This document shows, piece after piece, positions 1 through 10,082 of a DNA stretch of 37,250 nucleotides. The position numbers and the translations under genes were made by a program. The notes below the pieces were generated by a model. It was not told the origin of the DNA. It saw only the letters and a program-made list of their open reading frames with translations, and made no database searches. Numbering within the stretch: the first letter of the stretch is position 1; every line of letters begins with the position of its first letter. This DNA is from Paraglomus occultum (Eukaryota; Glomeromycota; Glomeromycetes; Paraglomerales; Paraglomeraceae), in NCBI GenBank assembly GCA_910592205.1, contig CAJVPJ010000179.1, positions 1 to 37,250 on the forward strand, read 5' to 3'.

Positions 1-2
1 CA

Positions 3-107
3 ACGATTTTAACAGGACAGAGATGTAATACAGAGTCACGTTACTGCAACAATTACCCACAGCCTCCTGGGGTAGTTATAGAACCTCAGGTTATCAGTGA
101 AACGTGA
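3..107 (+). CDS. possible 3' end of a gene entering from the left (partial)
   Basis: A frame is open from the first bases of the window to a TGA at 105-107, giving about 34 residues that include the stretch CNNYPQPPGVVIEPQVISET. The composition (two cysteines, proline-rich) looks like a protein tail rather than random AT-rich DNA, but the segment is too short to assign. It could be the last exon of a gene whose body lies outside the window, or a chance open frame. No start or splice site can be judged from here. Confidence 0.35.
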   Translation, partial: TILTGQRCNTESRYCNNYPQPPGVVIEPQVISET

Positions 108-1157
108 CTTTACTGCGGATATATCAAAAACGCAACCTAAATTTGGGGTACTTGCCGATCTATCAAAAACGCAACCGCCGATCTATCAAAAAACGAAACT
201 TTTGCAATACTAATACTAACGCTGATCAGTGGCTTAATCAATGACGTATTATTAGGAACTTTCTAAATCTTTTCAAAATGTAAATATTGTTCTCCTGTAT
301 GCAAAATGTGACCAATGATAATTGATGCGCAGAAATTCGCGCATATCGATTACGCATTAATGACGTTTAGTTAGAATATCGTGACTCAAAAATATTCGCT
401 ATAAAAAACGACAGAAATTGACTAGTTTATTATTATTTAATTTGTCTGCAGCAATCGCGAAAATGTAACCTTTAAAATGTATGCACGGTGAAATTTCTTA
501 AGTGTTTCATTATTTGTTCATTCATTATTTTTTTTCTCATAATCGAAATTTAATTGTATGCTTAGTTTTTATACCGTCTTTGCAATTAAGACTAGCAGTT
601 ACAGTTTCAAAATAATCAAGTATTTGTTCTCCAGCCTTTATAAATGCAATCCTACATCTAAATAGTCACATTAAAAGAATACGCTTGAGGACAGAATAAT
701 GCATAATTGCGCGGATTAAAGCAAGCAAAAATGTAGACTATCTAGTGCATCAGGAAGGCGAAACATACAGAGTACGCTATGCGTTTGGAATCATGGAAAT
801 TCATTTAGGAGATTCTTCGAACATTCTCTCGGTGAACAAAATGATTAACCCAATAACCAGTCGTCCAATGACATTTCATTACATAATAAACAATATATGA
901 AACTTGTTATTTTTTTAATGTGTCCAAAGTCCCGCCCGGAATAAAACCCTAAAACGTATTGCATGTTTCGTAATGAAACATTTAATATTTGACGCGAATC
1001 GTTGCGGAGGATCGACCTGTTGTAACCCGAAATGCTTTTTGACATAAATAAAAGCTAAATTTCAACCAATGATAACTGAGGTCATCCCCCTCTTTCCGCA
1101 ACTCTAATTTACGTTAACATTCTAATTTATTCTCTTAAACTTCCAACTGCGGTATCG
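108..1157. other. intergenic, upstream of GRASP
   Basis: No gene recognised. The first 200 bases contain three imperfect copies of a TATCAAAAACGCAAC-like unit (listed separately). The rest is AT-rich. A 66-codon open frame on the minus strand at 845-1045 has no recognisable content and is treated as chance. Confidence 0.5.
121..199. repeat. three short direct repeats
   Basis: The unit TATCAAAAACGCAACC occurs at about 122-137 and exactly at 161-176. A degenerate third copy, TATCAAAAAACGAAAC, is at 184-199. Spacing is irregular (about 39 and 23 nt). It may be a small remnant of a satellite or a cluster of protein-binding sites; the sequence alone does not decide. Confidence 0.5.
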
Positions 1158-2602
1158 ATGGGAGGAACTCAAAGCTCACAGTCTGGAAAAGGATACCATG
1201 TATTGAGGGTAAAATATACCACTCACTTTCCTTTGCTTATCCTCCATGATTACACTCTATAACCCTATTGCTTGTTTTCAGGTATATGACGGCTCTCCGT
1301 CTCATGAAGCAGGGATAGAGCCGTTTTTCGACTATGTTGTTGGTATAAACGGTTTTCCTCTGGTAATGGCTCGATTTTTTGATCCAAACTTTGGTCGATT
1401 CCGAGTATCCTTATTGATCAGTATACCAAAATGATATTGCTTTTAGGACAATCCAGAAAGTAAGACATTGCAAGAGCAACTACAAGATAACATAAACAAT
1501 GAAGTTATATTGTCAATATACTCAACGAAAGAACAAGAACTAAGAGGTGCTCATTTACTCTTTTCTGGATTTGGCATGTTATAGAATGACTTTTTATTCG
1601 ATTATCTCATTCACATGTCATATTATTAACACAATCTAAGCGTAGAGGTGACTCTCATACCCAACACAGATTGGACAACAAAACCAGAGGATGGCTTAAT
1701 CGGTAACTATTAGATGAGTATGTTTGAAAAAGCAAGTGGCCAAATGCGCGCTAAATCGAAACTTATTTACGAACGTAGGATTAAGCATTCGATTCTGTTC
1801 CTATGAAGTATGAATGGCATACTACATTATTTTAACAATATACTACGCATCGCTATGCATTAAAATTTTTTGAACAATCGCTCTCATTTTTTAGGCGACC
1901 AACGAACATGTCTGGCATGTCCTCGATGTCGCTCCAGATAGCCCGGCTGAAATGGCCGGATTAGTCCCATATACCGATTACATAATTGGCACACCGCATG
2001 TCACTCTTCGTGGTGAAAGTGACCTCGATTCTCTTATCGAGTCACGTCTCGGTCGCCCTCTCCATCTGTACGTTTATAATGCTGACAGGGACGTATGTCG
2101 AGAAGTCATAATTGTGCCGAATCATGAGTGGGGTGGAGAGGGTTCGCTCGGGTGTGGAGTCGGATATGGATATCTCCATAGAATCCCTAAAGTCAAGAGG
2201 AGAAGAGAAAGTGGAGATCTGGACATAAATAGTAAAACAACAAACGAGACAAGAAATGCCGCAGATCAAAAGGATGGTGAGGTCAGCGCAAAAGACGATG
2301 GTAAGGGCAAGGAGAGGCAAGACGGAACTGAAACGGTAAACGAAAAGAGTCATGGTAGGTACCGGATACGGTGACAATTTGTAGTATTGTACGGGCAATC
2401 TTTACGAGTTGCCAACACCTGCATCGTTTCATTTTTTACTCCATTTCCTGTATTAGAAGTCGCATATCAATCTCCACCAACAATAGTTGAAACGCTGGTT
2501 GACGCGGATGAAGAGACGACTGGAAATGAAGTGCCAATACATGTTGATTCGGAGAAACCGCCGAGTGGAGAGCCACAAACTGATAACACAGCTACAGAAT
2601 AA
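1158..2602 (+). CDS. Golgi reassembly stacking protein (GRASP55/65 family)
   Basis: Seven exons: 1158-1208, 1282-1404, 1447-1546, 1646-1702, 1779-1807, 1895-2354 and 2457-2602. All junctions are GT-AG and phase-consistent, giving 321 residues. The N-terminus [10 protein letters not shown] has the Gly2 expected for N-myristoylation, which anchors GRASPs to Golgi membranes. Two PDZ-like GRASP repeats follow (about residues 10-100 and 115-205). Diagnostic stretches are [20 protein letters not shown], the SIRFCSYE strand in the 29-nt exon 5, and [20 protein letters not shown] near residue 200. The C-terminal 115 residues are charged, low-complexity and probably disordered, as is usual for the regulatory tail. 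The family tethers Golgi cisternae and serves unconventional secretion. Intron 2 is only 42 nt. Convergent with COA6. Confidence 0.95.
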
Positions 2603-2718
2603 TGATCACAATTACAAGGCATAATTAATACTTTATAGAAACATATAATATAGGTTTTGGTAATTATAGGTGTTGGTTGAACGTAGACGTCAAAAATATT
2701 AAAAAGTATGAAATACAG

Positions 2719-2724
2719 TTTATT
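2719..2724 (-). terminator. possible poly(A) signal for COA6
   Basis: TTTATT on the plus strand reads AATAAA-like on the minus strand about 220 nt past the COA6 stop. It lies only about 120 nt past the GRASP stop, so the 3' untranslated regions of the two convergent genes may overlap. Motif only. Confidence 0.3.
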
Positions 2725-2943
2725 TTTCAGTACATATATATCGATTCGTACATGTGCTCTAAAACTTTCTCTCTAATATCGGCTTGTTTGAGACACGATT
2801 GATCTTCCATATAGTGTATGTGTTATACCATGGTCAGCCTAAAACCATTCGTACAGCAAATTCAGTAAAACGTATCAGGTATCGTTTATCAAACTAACAT
2901 ACGTTCTCTTGTCTTTCTGTCAACTACTCAAACATACTTCCTG

Positions 2944-3378
2944 TTAAGTTGCCTGCTTTTCGGCGTTTATTTGATCTAATATTGCTTGCCGTTGTTTCTC
3001 CAAGATTACCTTTTTATTAAAGTATTTTACCTGAACGAGACGAATGTTCTAAATTAATCAAGTTCCTCAACCCACAGCCACACCCACACTATTCAGTTAA
3101 CGCGCGCTCCGCGCATTACACGATCTCCATACCTTCCAGTCCCGGTACATACTCTAGTCGCTCATACTCACCCAAGAGGAAGGACAAGCTCTCTTGTACT
3201 GGTCATTTTTCTTTAAACACCCAAACGTTTCGGCCTTTTTCCTTAATACTTTGTCTTCCTCCACCTTGGTTGGATCTTCAATACCAGCCTTTTCGAGACA
3301 TGAAAAATACAGATCCCGGAAATTGTAGCACAAATCGCGTTCAGAACGAAGCAACGGTGTTGTTTTTTGCACTGACAT
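2944..3378 (-). CDS. COA6: cytochrome c oxidase assembly factor 6 (COA6) homologue
   Basis: Two exons on the minus strand: 3378-3172 and 3030-2944. They are joined by a 141-nt intron with donor gtgagt and acceptor ttcag, giving 97 residues. The exon junction restores the family motif: the end of exon 1 (CPSSW) joins VKYFNKK at the start of exon 2. Cysteines form C17-X9-C27 and C54-X10-C65. This asymmetric CX9C-CX10C arrangement typifies COA6 and separates it from ordinary twin CX9C proteins. COA6 acts in the mitochondrial intermembrane space in copper delivery to the CuA site of cytochrome oxidase subunit 2. As in the family, there is no cleavable presequence; import would use the MIA40 disulfide relay. 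The length is normal. Confidence 0.93.
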
Positions 3379-4036
3379 TAAGAGTGGTCAATGAAAACAC
3401 TGAAGATGGGACAAAATTTCGAGATTTTCATATACGTCTCTTTTTTTGGTAAAATATTAATTAGTGTTGGTGATTCTCACGAAATCTCACATACTTTATT
3501 TATGTCCAAGTGTGGTAGAAAGTCACACAATACGTCAAAACCCCTTTCTCCAGAATAACGTAACAATAACCAAAGGCCATCAAGAAAGAGACAGTTTCAT
3601 TTATTAGACATATTGCGAGGCTTGCTTGCCACAGAATAAACATTTTAAAAACGGCCAATGTATCTAGAAGATTGGATCAAGGTGAGGACAGCACCAAAAC
3701 TTCATTTTTTGATTGTTGAATGAAAGACTTATTGTTAATTTCACGGACATTATCGTGTTTTTCCAATATGAATCAGAGTCGAAACGGATCATATCAAGCG
3801 CGTAAGCACCTTGTAATTTTCCCCTCTTCCATCAGCAACTAATCCCATTAGATGTATTTATCACAAACCAACACACTCGCTTCATCTGATTATTGATTTA
3901 AGTTGACCAATAATACATTGAGGCTAGTGTGGCGTTATGTCACGGGACTTTCCTTTTTTCGACACTATACGCGATGGTTGTTAAGAAACGCGATACTTAA
4001 TATTAATATAATAATATCTTTACAATTACAATAAAG
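3379..4036. other. divergent intergenic region, COA6 / CKS1
   Basis: These 658 bases separate the divergently transcribed COA6 (-) and CKS1 (+) genes and must contain both promoters. They are AT-rich, with poly-T runs but no convincing TATA box or other motif that I can name. Confidence 0.5.
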
Positions 4037-5279
4037 ATGAGCGACCAAATCCAATCCGAGACAGGAAAAACTAAAGTTGAGATAGAAAGCATTGAAACAC
4101 TTCAAGCTAACGTCTCGGAGAATCCGGCCACTCTTTCGTCTTTATATGCTTACCTGGTCGAACTATCGAAAAAAGGTAACCACTTTGTGGGTCAGGTGTT
4201 GAGGACAGAGTAATGTGAGAGTAGCAGAATCGTAAGAGCATAATATGCATAAGATGATAGAGTAGCACTGCTTGAGAGAGCTGACTTATCTTTTTTTATA
4301 TTAAGTGCCACCGCTTCCTCTTCAAGGTACAGTGAATTTGTGATTTCCGAACCGTTCTCTCACAGTTTTATGACAATCTGTAATTCCATATTCTTTTCTT
4401 TTACCCCGTGCCGTCATCTAGCTATCCAACAAAACGCTCTTTATCCAACTGCAGAAAATAATGTTTATTATAATTATGGGCATTCAAATCAGGTTATAAC
4501 TAGAGAGGGCTTGAAGCAAATGGCTATCAGGAGATACGAGTCGAGGATACACTATTCTAAGAGATATCACGGTGAGCATTAACACTACTAGCTTAAGCTT
4601 ATTACATGTCCTTATCATGCACCGGAGTGCTCTTACGTATAATCTCTCCCAAAGACAATGAAAATGAGTACAGGTACGTGATTCAAACAATCGATTGTTG
4701 TCCGGGGCAAGCGAAGGACTATTACTATGATCACATGAATTTCTCTGTCCGGCACATGATTTCGACCAATGATTATGAGGACGTTATTATTATCATTGGT
4801 GGATACCAAGTTCCCGATTGATTACTTTGAATTTTCGCTCCGGACTCATAACGGTTTCCGTTTCCTAGTTATATACGAAAAATGACACCAATACATTCTT
4901 TTTGAATTGTTGTTCATATGATCAGACACGTAATCTTACCCCGTGCTATTGCCGAATTTCTTCCGTCAAATAAGCTCCTAACGGAAGAAGAATGGAGAAG
5001 CTACGGCCTTAAACAATCTATAGGATGGGAGCACTATATGATTCATTGTGAGTAAATAATCATCAAAAGATCGAGAGAAACTTTTAACTTCAACTCGACT
5101 CCAATGTTGCGATATCCCATAGATTCTTGTCTAATAATCGTTTATTTTTTTCCTTTGCAGCACCGGAACCTCACATTCTGCTTTTTCGACGAGAAAAGGA
5201 CTATCAACTCAAATATCCTACTGCAAAGGAAATCAATTCTGAAGGTAAGTTGAATGAACAGGAAGTATCAGCTGAATAG
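4037..5279 (+). CDS. CKS1: cyclin-dependent kinase regulatory subunit CKS1/Suc1
   Basis: Five exons: 4037-4175, 4422-4571, 4655-4673, 4926-5047 and 5161-5279; 182 residues. Exon 3 is a 19-nt microexon completing the DNENEYRHVILPR strand. The CKS domain spans about residues 88-170 and contains IHYSKRYHD, EEWRSYGLKQSIGWEHYM and the hinge HSPEPHILLFRREKDYQ. HxPEPH is the conserved turn controlling strand exchange, and the surrounding basic and aromatic residues form the phosphate-binding pocket. CKS proteins bind CDK1 and add phospho-threonine-dependent docking. The roughly 85-residue N-terminal extension is longer than in yeast Suc1/Cks1 and has no recognised domain. The last exon is read through to TAG at 5277-5279. 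It contains a good donor (GAAG|gtaagt at 5244/5245) that could instead splice to 5557, giving a different tail. Confidence 0.94.
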
Positions 5280-5455
5280 GCATCACGGTTGACATCAATC
5301 TGAATTATGCTGGAATAAGATTGAATGTTGGAGAAAATTAGTGGCGGACATTTACTTACATGATAGCTGCATTCACGGACAAGATTAGAATTATATGTTG
5401 ATGCGAGATGTCTTTATAATATAAATTGATTACTAATACAATGGATATGTCACTC

Positions 5456-5461
5456 AATAAA
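5456..5461 (+). terminator. possible poly(A) signal for CKS1
   Basis: AATAAA lies 177 nt past the unspliced CKS1 stop codon and before the end of the convergent BAX-inhibitor coding sequence. If this signal is used, the alternative last exon at 5557 is excluded. Motif only. Confidence 0.4.
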
Positions 5462-5511
5462 TAATGTTTGACTCGAACGCCTTCTGCACGCATTGCAGAT
5501 ACTGTCTATTA

Positions 5512-6529
5512 TCAATCAGTAGCACTTATTTCACACATATGATGTAAGCTTTTCAGAGGTACAACAAGATCCAAATGTAGTTGCATCGCTGCCGCCCAGT
5601 ACTCGGTCGAGCTCAGCGTTTGCATCAAATACCAAGAATCCAGGATGAAGAAAGCAGTAAGAGCAATTGCAATTGGCAATGCAATCAGTCCATCAAACAG
5701 GGAGAAGCACAGTGGGTGCATGACTATTCCGGCGACAGTAACAACGAAGATTGCAAATTTACTATCGCGGATTAATGAATAAATGATGAGTACATTAGAC
5801 ATGTCCCGCGCGACCGAATCTACGAATAATTTGCAAAAGCAAGCTTTTTTTTTTTGCATGCGAAATGACGTATACTTACACAGAGTTACTAGTCCTATAT
5901 TTTAATGTATATTGGCATGTAAAAGCCAAAACTGCGACTGAACCCACTGTAGTCAGGATTAGAGCATCAAGCAACGGCTCCATCTTGAACACTGCGACTG
6001 TACAATTTACAAACAGTTAATAGCCGAATTAAAACCGGGAAATGCAACAGTACCCATTGACTTACTGAAACCAGCAATCGTATAGGTATCAATGATAGTA
6101 TAGATAAAGACAAGGAATATCGGCGGTTGAAACTCATCATTCGATTTGTATGTTAGGCCGACGAGCAGTAAAAAGGTGAAGAACAGGGATACTCCCCATA
6201 ACCACAAGTGCCGAACGACGAATAGCCGCCAGTCTTCCTTACGAAGAAATAGCAGACAGGCGACAGTTATCGCCAAGAGTTGAAATGCAAAAACAGTGTA
6301 CGTTTTACGGATGAACACTAAAGCACGGAAAGAAATACAATTAATCGTTGACAGTTTATCTTATCCGCGTTGGTGCTGAATATAGTACAAACAATTCAAT
6401 ACCCATTTGCGTTCGAGTATTTGACCATCTGACCGGTTTGCCAAATGGAAACAGCGTACTGTTCCCTTCATCGGCATTCTCCAAAGCAGTTTCAGTAAAA
6501 CCTCTTGCGTCAAACGTTTGATACGACAT
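5512..6529 (-). CDS. BAX inhibitor-1 / TMBIM family membrane protein
   Basis: Four exons on the minus strand: 6529-6403, 6317-6066, 5997-5880 and 5761-5512; about 248 residues. The join RTQM/VFIRKTYTVFAFQLL matches the conserved start of the UPF0005/BI-1 domain (typically RxxFIRKVYxxLxxQLL). Six to seven hydrophobic segments follow, for example LFFTFLLLVGL, IFVVTVAGIVM and LIALPIAIALTAFFILDSW. The C-terminal LxxTEYWAAAMQLHLDL corresponds to the family's LxxEEYVxAAxxLYLDI. The layout resembles TMBIM4/yeast Bxi1, ER or Golgi membrane proteins linked to calcium leak and protection from cell death. The C-terminus after LDL is less conserved than usual. An upstream in-frame ATG at 6556 would add nine residues. 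Exon 3 has two acceptors 6 nt apart (5997 or 5991); the upstream one gives the better IAVF sequence. Confidence 0.9.
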
Positions 6530-6989
6530 CACTGAATGATAATCAGTACAATGCATGCATATCGCTCACGTTTTTAATATTCATTACAGTAATACCTCAC
6601 ATGACGGCCGTTTGTTCCACAAAGATCGATACTTTGTGGAAACTGATAACGATAAACCAATTCTATACAGTCAGTTTTTAGATGAACACATTACTCTAGC
6701 CTAGGTATGTAAATGGGTAAATCTCGAATCTAGTTTTATTTCTTGGACCAGGCTTACAAGTGACAACAATCAATGCGTATTTGCTCAATTTAATCATTTA
6801 TGAATTGCGTACCAATATTATACATTTAACAGTTAAAATTAAATGCGTACTAGTACAAACTTGGTTAATATTTCCACATCCACTATAAACAGCGCGCGCG
6901 TAAAGAAAAGAGCTTAATATTTATCATTGTTACTGGTCAATTTGATGCTCAATCACATGATGAAATAGTGCAAGATCCAGCCTTTGACA
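6530..6989. other. divergent intergenic region, BAX inhibitor / ERI1
   Basis: These 460 bases between two divergent starts are the presumed shared promoter. A short alternating GCGCGCGC stretch lies near 6892-6900. No TATA box or other recognisable element seen. Confidence 0.5.
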
Positions 6990-8192
6990 ATGTTCCTGCG
7001 GAAAATGTCAAGCTCTAGCAAAACACATCGAATATCCTCAATTCGACCGATCATACAAATGCTCGCGAATGTATTAAACCGTTCAACTCCAGAACAGCCT
7101 GAAAATAACGTCTCAGCCACTACCCCTGATCACGCGGAGAACAGCAGTTCAAAAGCAAACACAAAGAGGTATTCCACTTTCTCGTAATGGAAATGCTATC
7201 GTGTATGTGACGACCGTTGACGTAATATCGTATTGTATCCCGATAGTGTCAAACAACCGTTCGATTATTACATATGCTTTGACGTGGAAGCCACCTGTGA
7301 AGAAGGTCGAGATTTCGGTTATGCGAACGAAATAATAGAATTTCCTGCAATTCTAATCGATAGCAAGACTTTTGATATCGTATGTTGCGGGGCATTCTCA
7401 TGGTTGCCGTTTTATTCAGTCTTGAGCAATTCTGTAAATACGATTTCCTAACAAATCGTCATGAGCAGGTCGACATTTTTCATTCTTATGTCAAGCCAAG
7501 CGTAAATCCGAAACTATCAGACTTTTGCATATCGCTCACAGGAATATCACAAGTAGGCGAGGCAAGCTTTCTATTCGTATACCAAATTAATTTAATAAAC
7601 TATGTTCTTACTTAAGGCAGTAGTCGACGGGAGTCCGTCTTTCCTGGAAATTTTGACAAGCTTCCAACAGTTTCTGCAGCGTCATAAGGTAAAGTACTTT
7701 AATCATACCATCGATGTGCTTAATATGTTGGAATTCTAATTTGTCTTTAGCTTTTCTCTGATAATAAATGCGCTTTCATAACGGATGGTAGGAAAATATG
7801 TTTCATTTATCTGACTTACTAATAGTGATTATCAATCAGTAACTTACGCATATTCTGCAGGTCCTTGGGATATTCGAGACTTCATTCACAAACAATGCAG
7901 GTCATCAAATATAGAGCGACCAAAATATTTTACTTATCCGTGGGTTGACATTCGTGCTCTTTTTGCAGAGTTCTATAATTGCGATAGATGTAATATACCT
8001 ACCATGCTTAGTCGTTACGAGTTGACATTCGAAGGACGCCAACATTCCGGATTGGATGACGCAAAGAACATTGCCATCATAGCAAAGCGCATGTGGATGG
8101 ACGGTGCTTTGTTTAGAGCAAATAACATGGTGATAATGAAGTTTGGGAAAAGGGCGCGTCGAAACGATAGCTTTACATATGTCAGGAAGTGA
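6990..8192 (+). CDS. ERI1-type 3'-5' exoribonuclease (DEDDh)
   Basis: Six exons: 6990-7168, 7247-7379, 7469-7552, 7617-7688, 7751-7787 and 7861-8192; 278 residues. The catalytic set is complete: ExoI FDVEATCEEG (about D72, E74), ExoII in FITDGPWDIRDF (about D168) and ExoIII FEGRQHSGLDDAKNIA (about H230, D235). LSDFCISLTGISQ is another family hallmark. This is a DEDDh RNase-T-like fold closest to ERI1/3'hExo, which trims histone mRNA and 5.8S rRNA ends and, in fission yeast and animals, degrades siRNA. The N-terminal 60 residues are serine-rich and do not look like a complete SAP domain. The ending MKFGKRARRNDSF is basic and may help RNA binding or nuclear localisation. Introns are short (62-89 nt). 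Confidence 0.93.
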
Positions 8193-8563
8193 CGATACCG
8201 ATCAATTGTCCCCGAATATAATGATTCGAAGAATTACCGAAAAAAGGGGGGAGTTATGAGCGACTTGTAAGTTGGGGCGCGAAACTTATTTGTTGTTACT
8301 CCCGACATATGACAGATGACAAAGCAGTATAACTTTGCAATAATAATTGTTATATTTAAATTTTTTTTCTGCTTAAGCGTCTAATAAATATCTGTTGCCA
8401 GACATTGCAATAATAACAGACACAGAAAGTATCAAATCAGAGTCACTTTAACTCGTGCTATGAAATATTATGGGAGAAAAAGGACAAGGTTTTTAAAAAG
8501 GTAAGAATTACAAACGTGCCTCTAATGCAAACGTTCCCAGAAAGCAATAGTCCTAAAGAATAG
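8193..8563. other. intergenic downstream of ERI1
   Basis: AT-rich 3' flank. AATAAA occurs near 8385, about 190 nt after the ERI1 stop, and may serve as its poly(A) signal. A short ATG-initiated segment at 8460-8503 ends at a good donor (gtaaga), but no acceptor in a matching phase was found. Confidence 0.4.
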
Positions 8564-8971
8564 GAAACAAATGGATCTTGTCAATTTCTTATTGACGAAT
8601 ATACTTTTCATAAATATCAGATAATAAATAATAACCGTTATATCAAGCATTTTCTGCTATATCGGATTTCCGGTCAAACGGATTGTCACGATATTAATAT
8701 AATAGTAACGGGTCCGTTACTAGTATTAGCCCTCAATCACACCAATTTTAACTATGACACCACAAACGCGGCAATTTCTGATATTTCCGTGGCGCATGAT
8801 GGCTTAACAGTCGCCGATGACATCGCGTACGAGTTCATCGTTCACTTCCGGACGCCGAATATGTTGCGACCGTTCTGGGATTTGACCCATTCTGAAAACA
8901 GCCAACCCGTTTCAAGACTGTCGCAAAATTTTTTCGACTTGTGCGCAAGAGATTATTCTAACCGGTCATAA
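8564..8971 (+). other. unassigned open segment, coding-like
   Basis: This stop-free frame of about 136 codons (TAA at 8969-8971) has no usable ATG near its start. It is immediately preceded by AG after a pyrimidine-poor stretch (acceptor-like at 8563). The second half is clearly richer in G+C than its surroundings and reads as protein, for example VADDIAYEFIVHFRTPNM and RPFWDLTHSENSQPVSRL. I recognise no family. It could be the last exon of a gene whose first exons I cannot find, or a decayed gene. Open frames this long are only marginally unexpected in DNA of this composition. Confidence 0.25.
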
Positions 8972-9592
8972 CACTTTACGAAGAAGACTATGCACAATCT
9001 CCCTACGTTCTCTGTTCCTATCGTTCACGATTACTATGTCCGCACTCTGTAAAATGGGTAATAAAATGATAACTTTACCAATCATCTTGATCGTCGTTCC
9101 CACAATTAAATGTTATAAATCCACGTAACGAGTTAAAAATTGCCGTTCGCGATGGATGTGAAATAATCAATCGTCGAAATACCTCAGTCTATTCACGATG
9201 TTCCATATGCAAAAGAAAGTATCTCTCACCCGTCTATCGGCACAGCGTTCTGCTGGTGCAAACCCCTTTGTTGAATATTACTCACTGAGCATATGGGTTA
9301 ATCTAGAAACCGAAGAACGTTGACGCTTTATTCAGGCATTTTCTTATACACATGATATGATAGTCGATGAAGATAGATCGATGCTTTGCCTACTTTTATT
9401 CGCACAGGCGACTTTTACTTCCCGGGAAAAACATCCATGGTTAAGGCTAAAGGTTTACCCATGCTATTTGTCACTGAAACTAATGGGTTCATTTCACCCA
9501 AATACTTCGTAATACTGATAACGGAGATATTAATCCTACCAATCGTCCTTTTCACGTGTGTATGTACTTTATGCAACGTTTTCGTTCGTTAA
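8962..9592 (+). other. broken coding-like segments ending in a hydrophobic tail
   Basis: Several overlapping stop-free plus-strand frames follow one another. One at about 8962-9070 includes YEEDYAQSPYVLCSYRSRLL. Two overlap at 9080-9330; one of these includes SRCSICKRKYLSP and another FVEYYSLSIWVNLETEER. A frame ending at 9592 contains GDFYFPGKTSMVKAKGLP and a hydrophobic run FVILITEILILPIVLFTCV. The last could start at an acceptor at about 9407 (cgcacag). I could not connect them with phase-consistent introns, so a decayed gene is as likely as a gene with missed splice sites. No family recognised. Confidence 0.2.
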
Positions 9593-9665
9593 AAGAAAGA
9601 TTGTGGCTAGATGATCAAATAGTAACAATGCAAAAGTAAACAATTCTCCTCTATCCATTCAAGGA

Positions 9666-9977
9666 TTGAATATAGAAAATTCTTCCATATCTGTTTCAGA
9701 GTTAATTAGAATATGTAATAATAGTATAGAAAGTAATGAGACTGAGCTCGAATTAGTAAAGGAGTTACTGGAACATGCTAATATTTCAGGATATGAGGTA
9801 TCGTATCCTACAGAAAATTATCCTAACACCTTTTATCTTAAACGTATAACACCTTCGAATTGTCCATTATGTAAAAGGGAAGATAAAGACCAAAACGGTC
9901 ATATACACGAGAACGATAATGCATGCATTATTCAGGATTTTTGCTTACAAACTAGTTTATATAAAATTTTCAGATAA
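9666..9977 (+). pseudogene. fragment of a primase/helicase-like protein of mobile-element type
   Basis: This open frame of about 103 residues begins at TTG and has no ATG start. It carries NTFYLKRITPSNCPLCKRE followed by HENDNACII. The pattern Lx(R/K)xxPSxCPxCxRxHxxxNA resembles the C-terminal zinc-binding motif of archaeo-eukaryotic/herpes UL52-type primases, found in many multi-copy proteins of arbuscular mycorrhizal fungi. Here the normally continuous RE-H-ENDNA motif is interrupted by eight residues (DKDQNGHI). The frame ends soon after, before the expected FYCxRA cysteine part. I read it as a broken remnant of a replicative element. Family identity is from memory of the motif, not from a search. 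Confidence 0.45.
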
Positions 9978-10082
9978 AAATATTACGCAAACTTTGTGTT
10001 ATATATACTGGTTTTGTGACGATTTTTGGTTAATTCACCATTCTCGAATTTAATTTTAAATATGAAAGTACTAATAGAATAA

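Noticed and set aside
4606-4821. Plus-strand 71-codon frame inside CKS1
   Set aside because: It covers microexon 3 and then runs on into the following intron; the conserved CKS domain requires splicing there.
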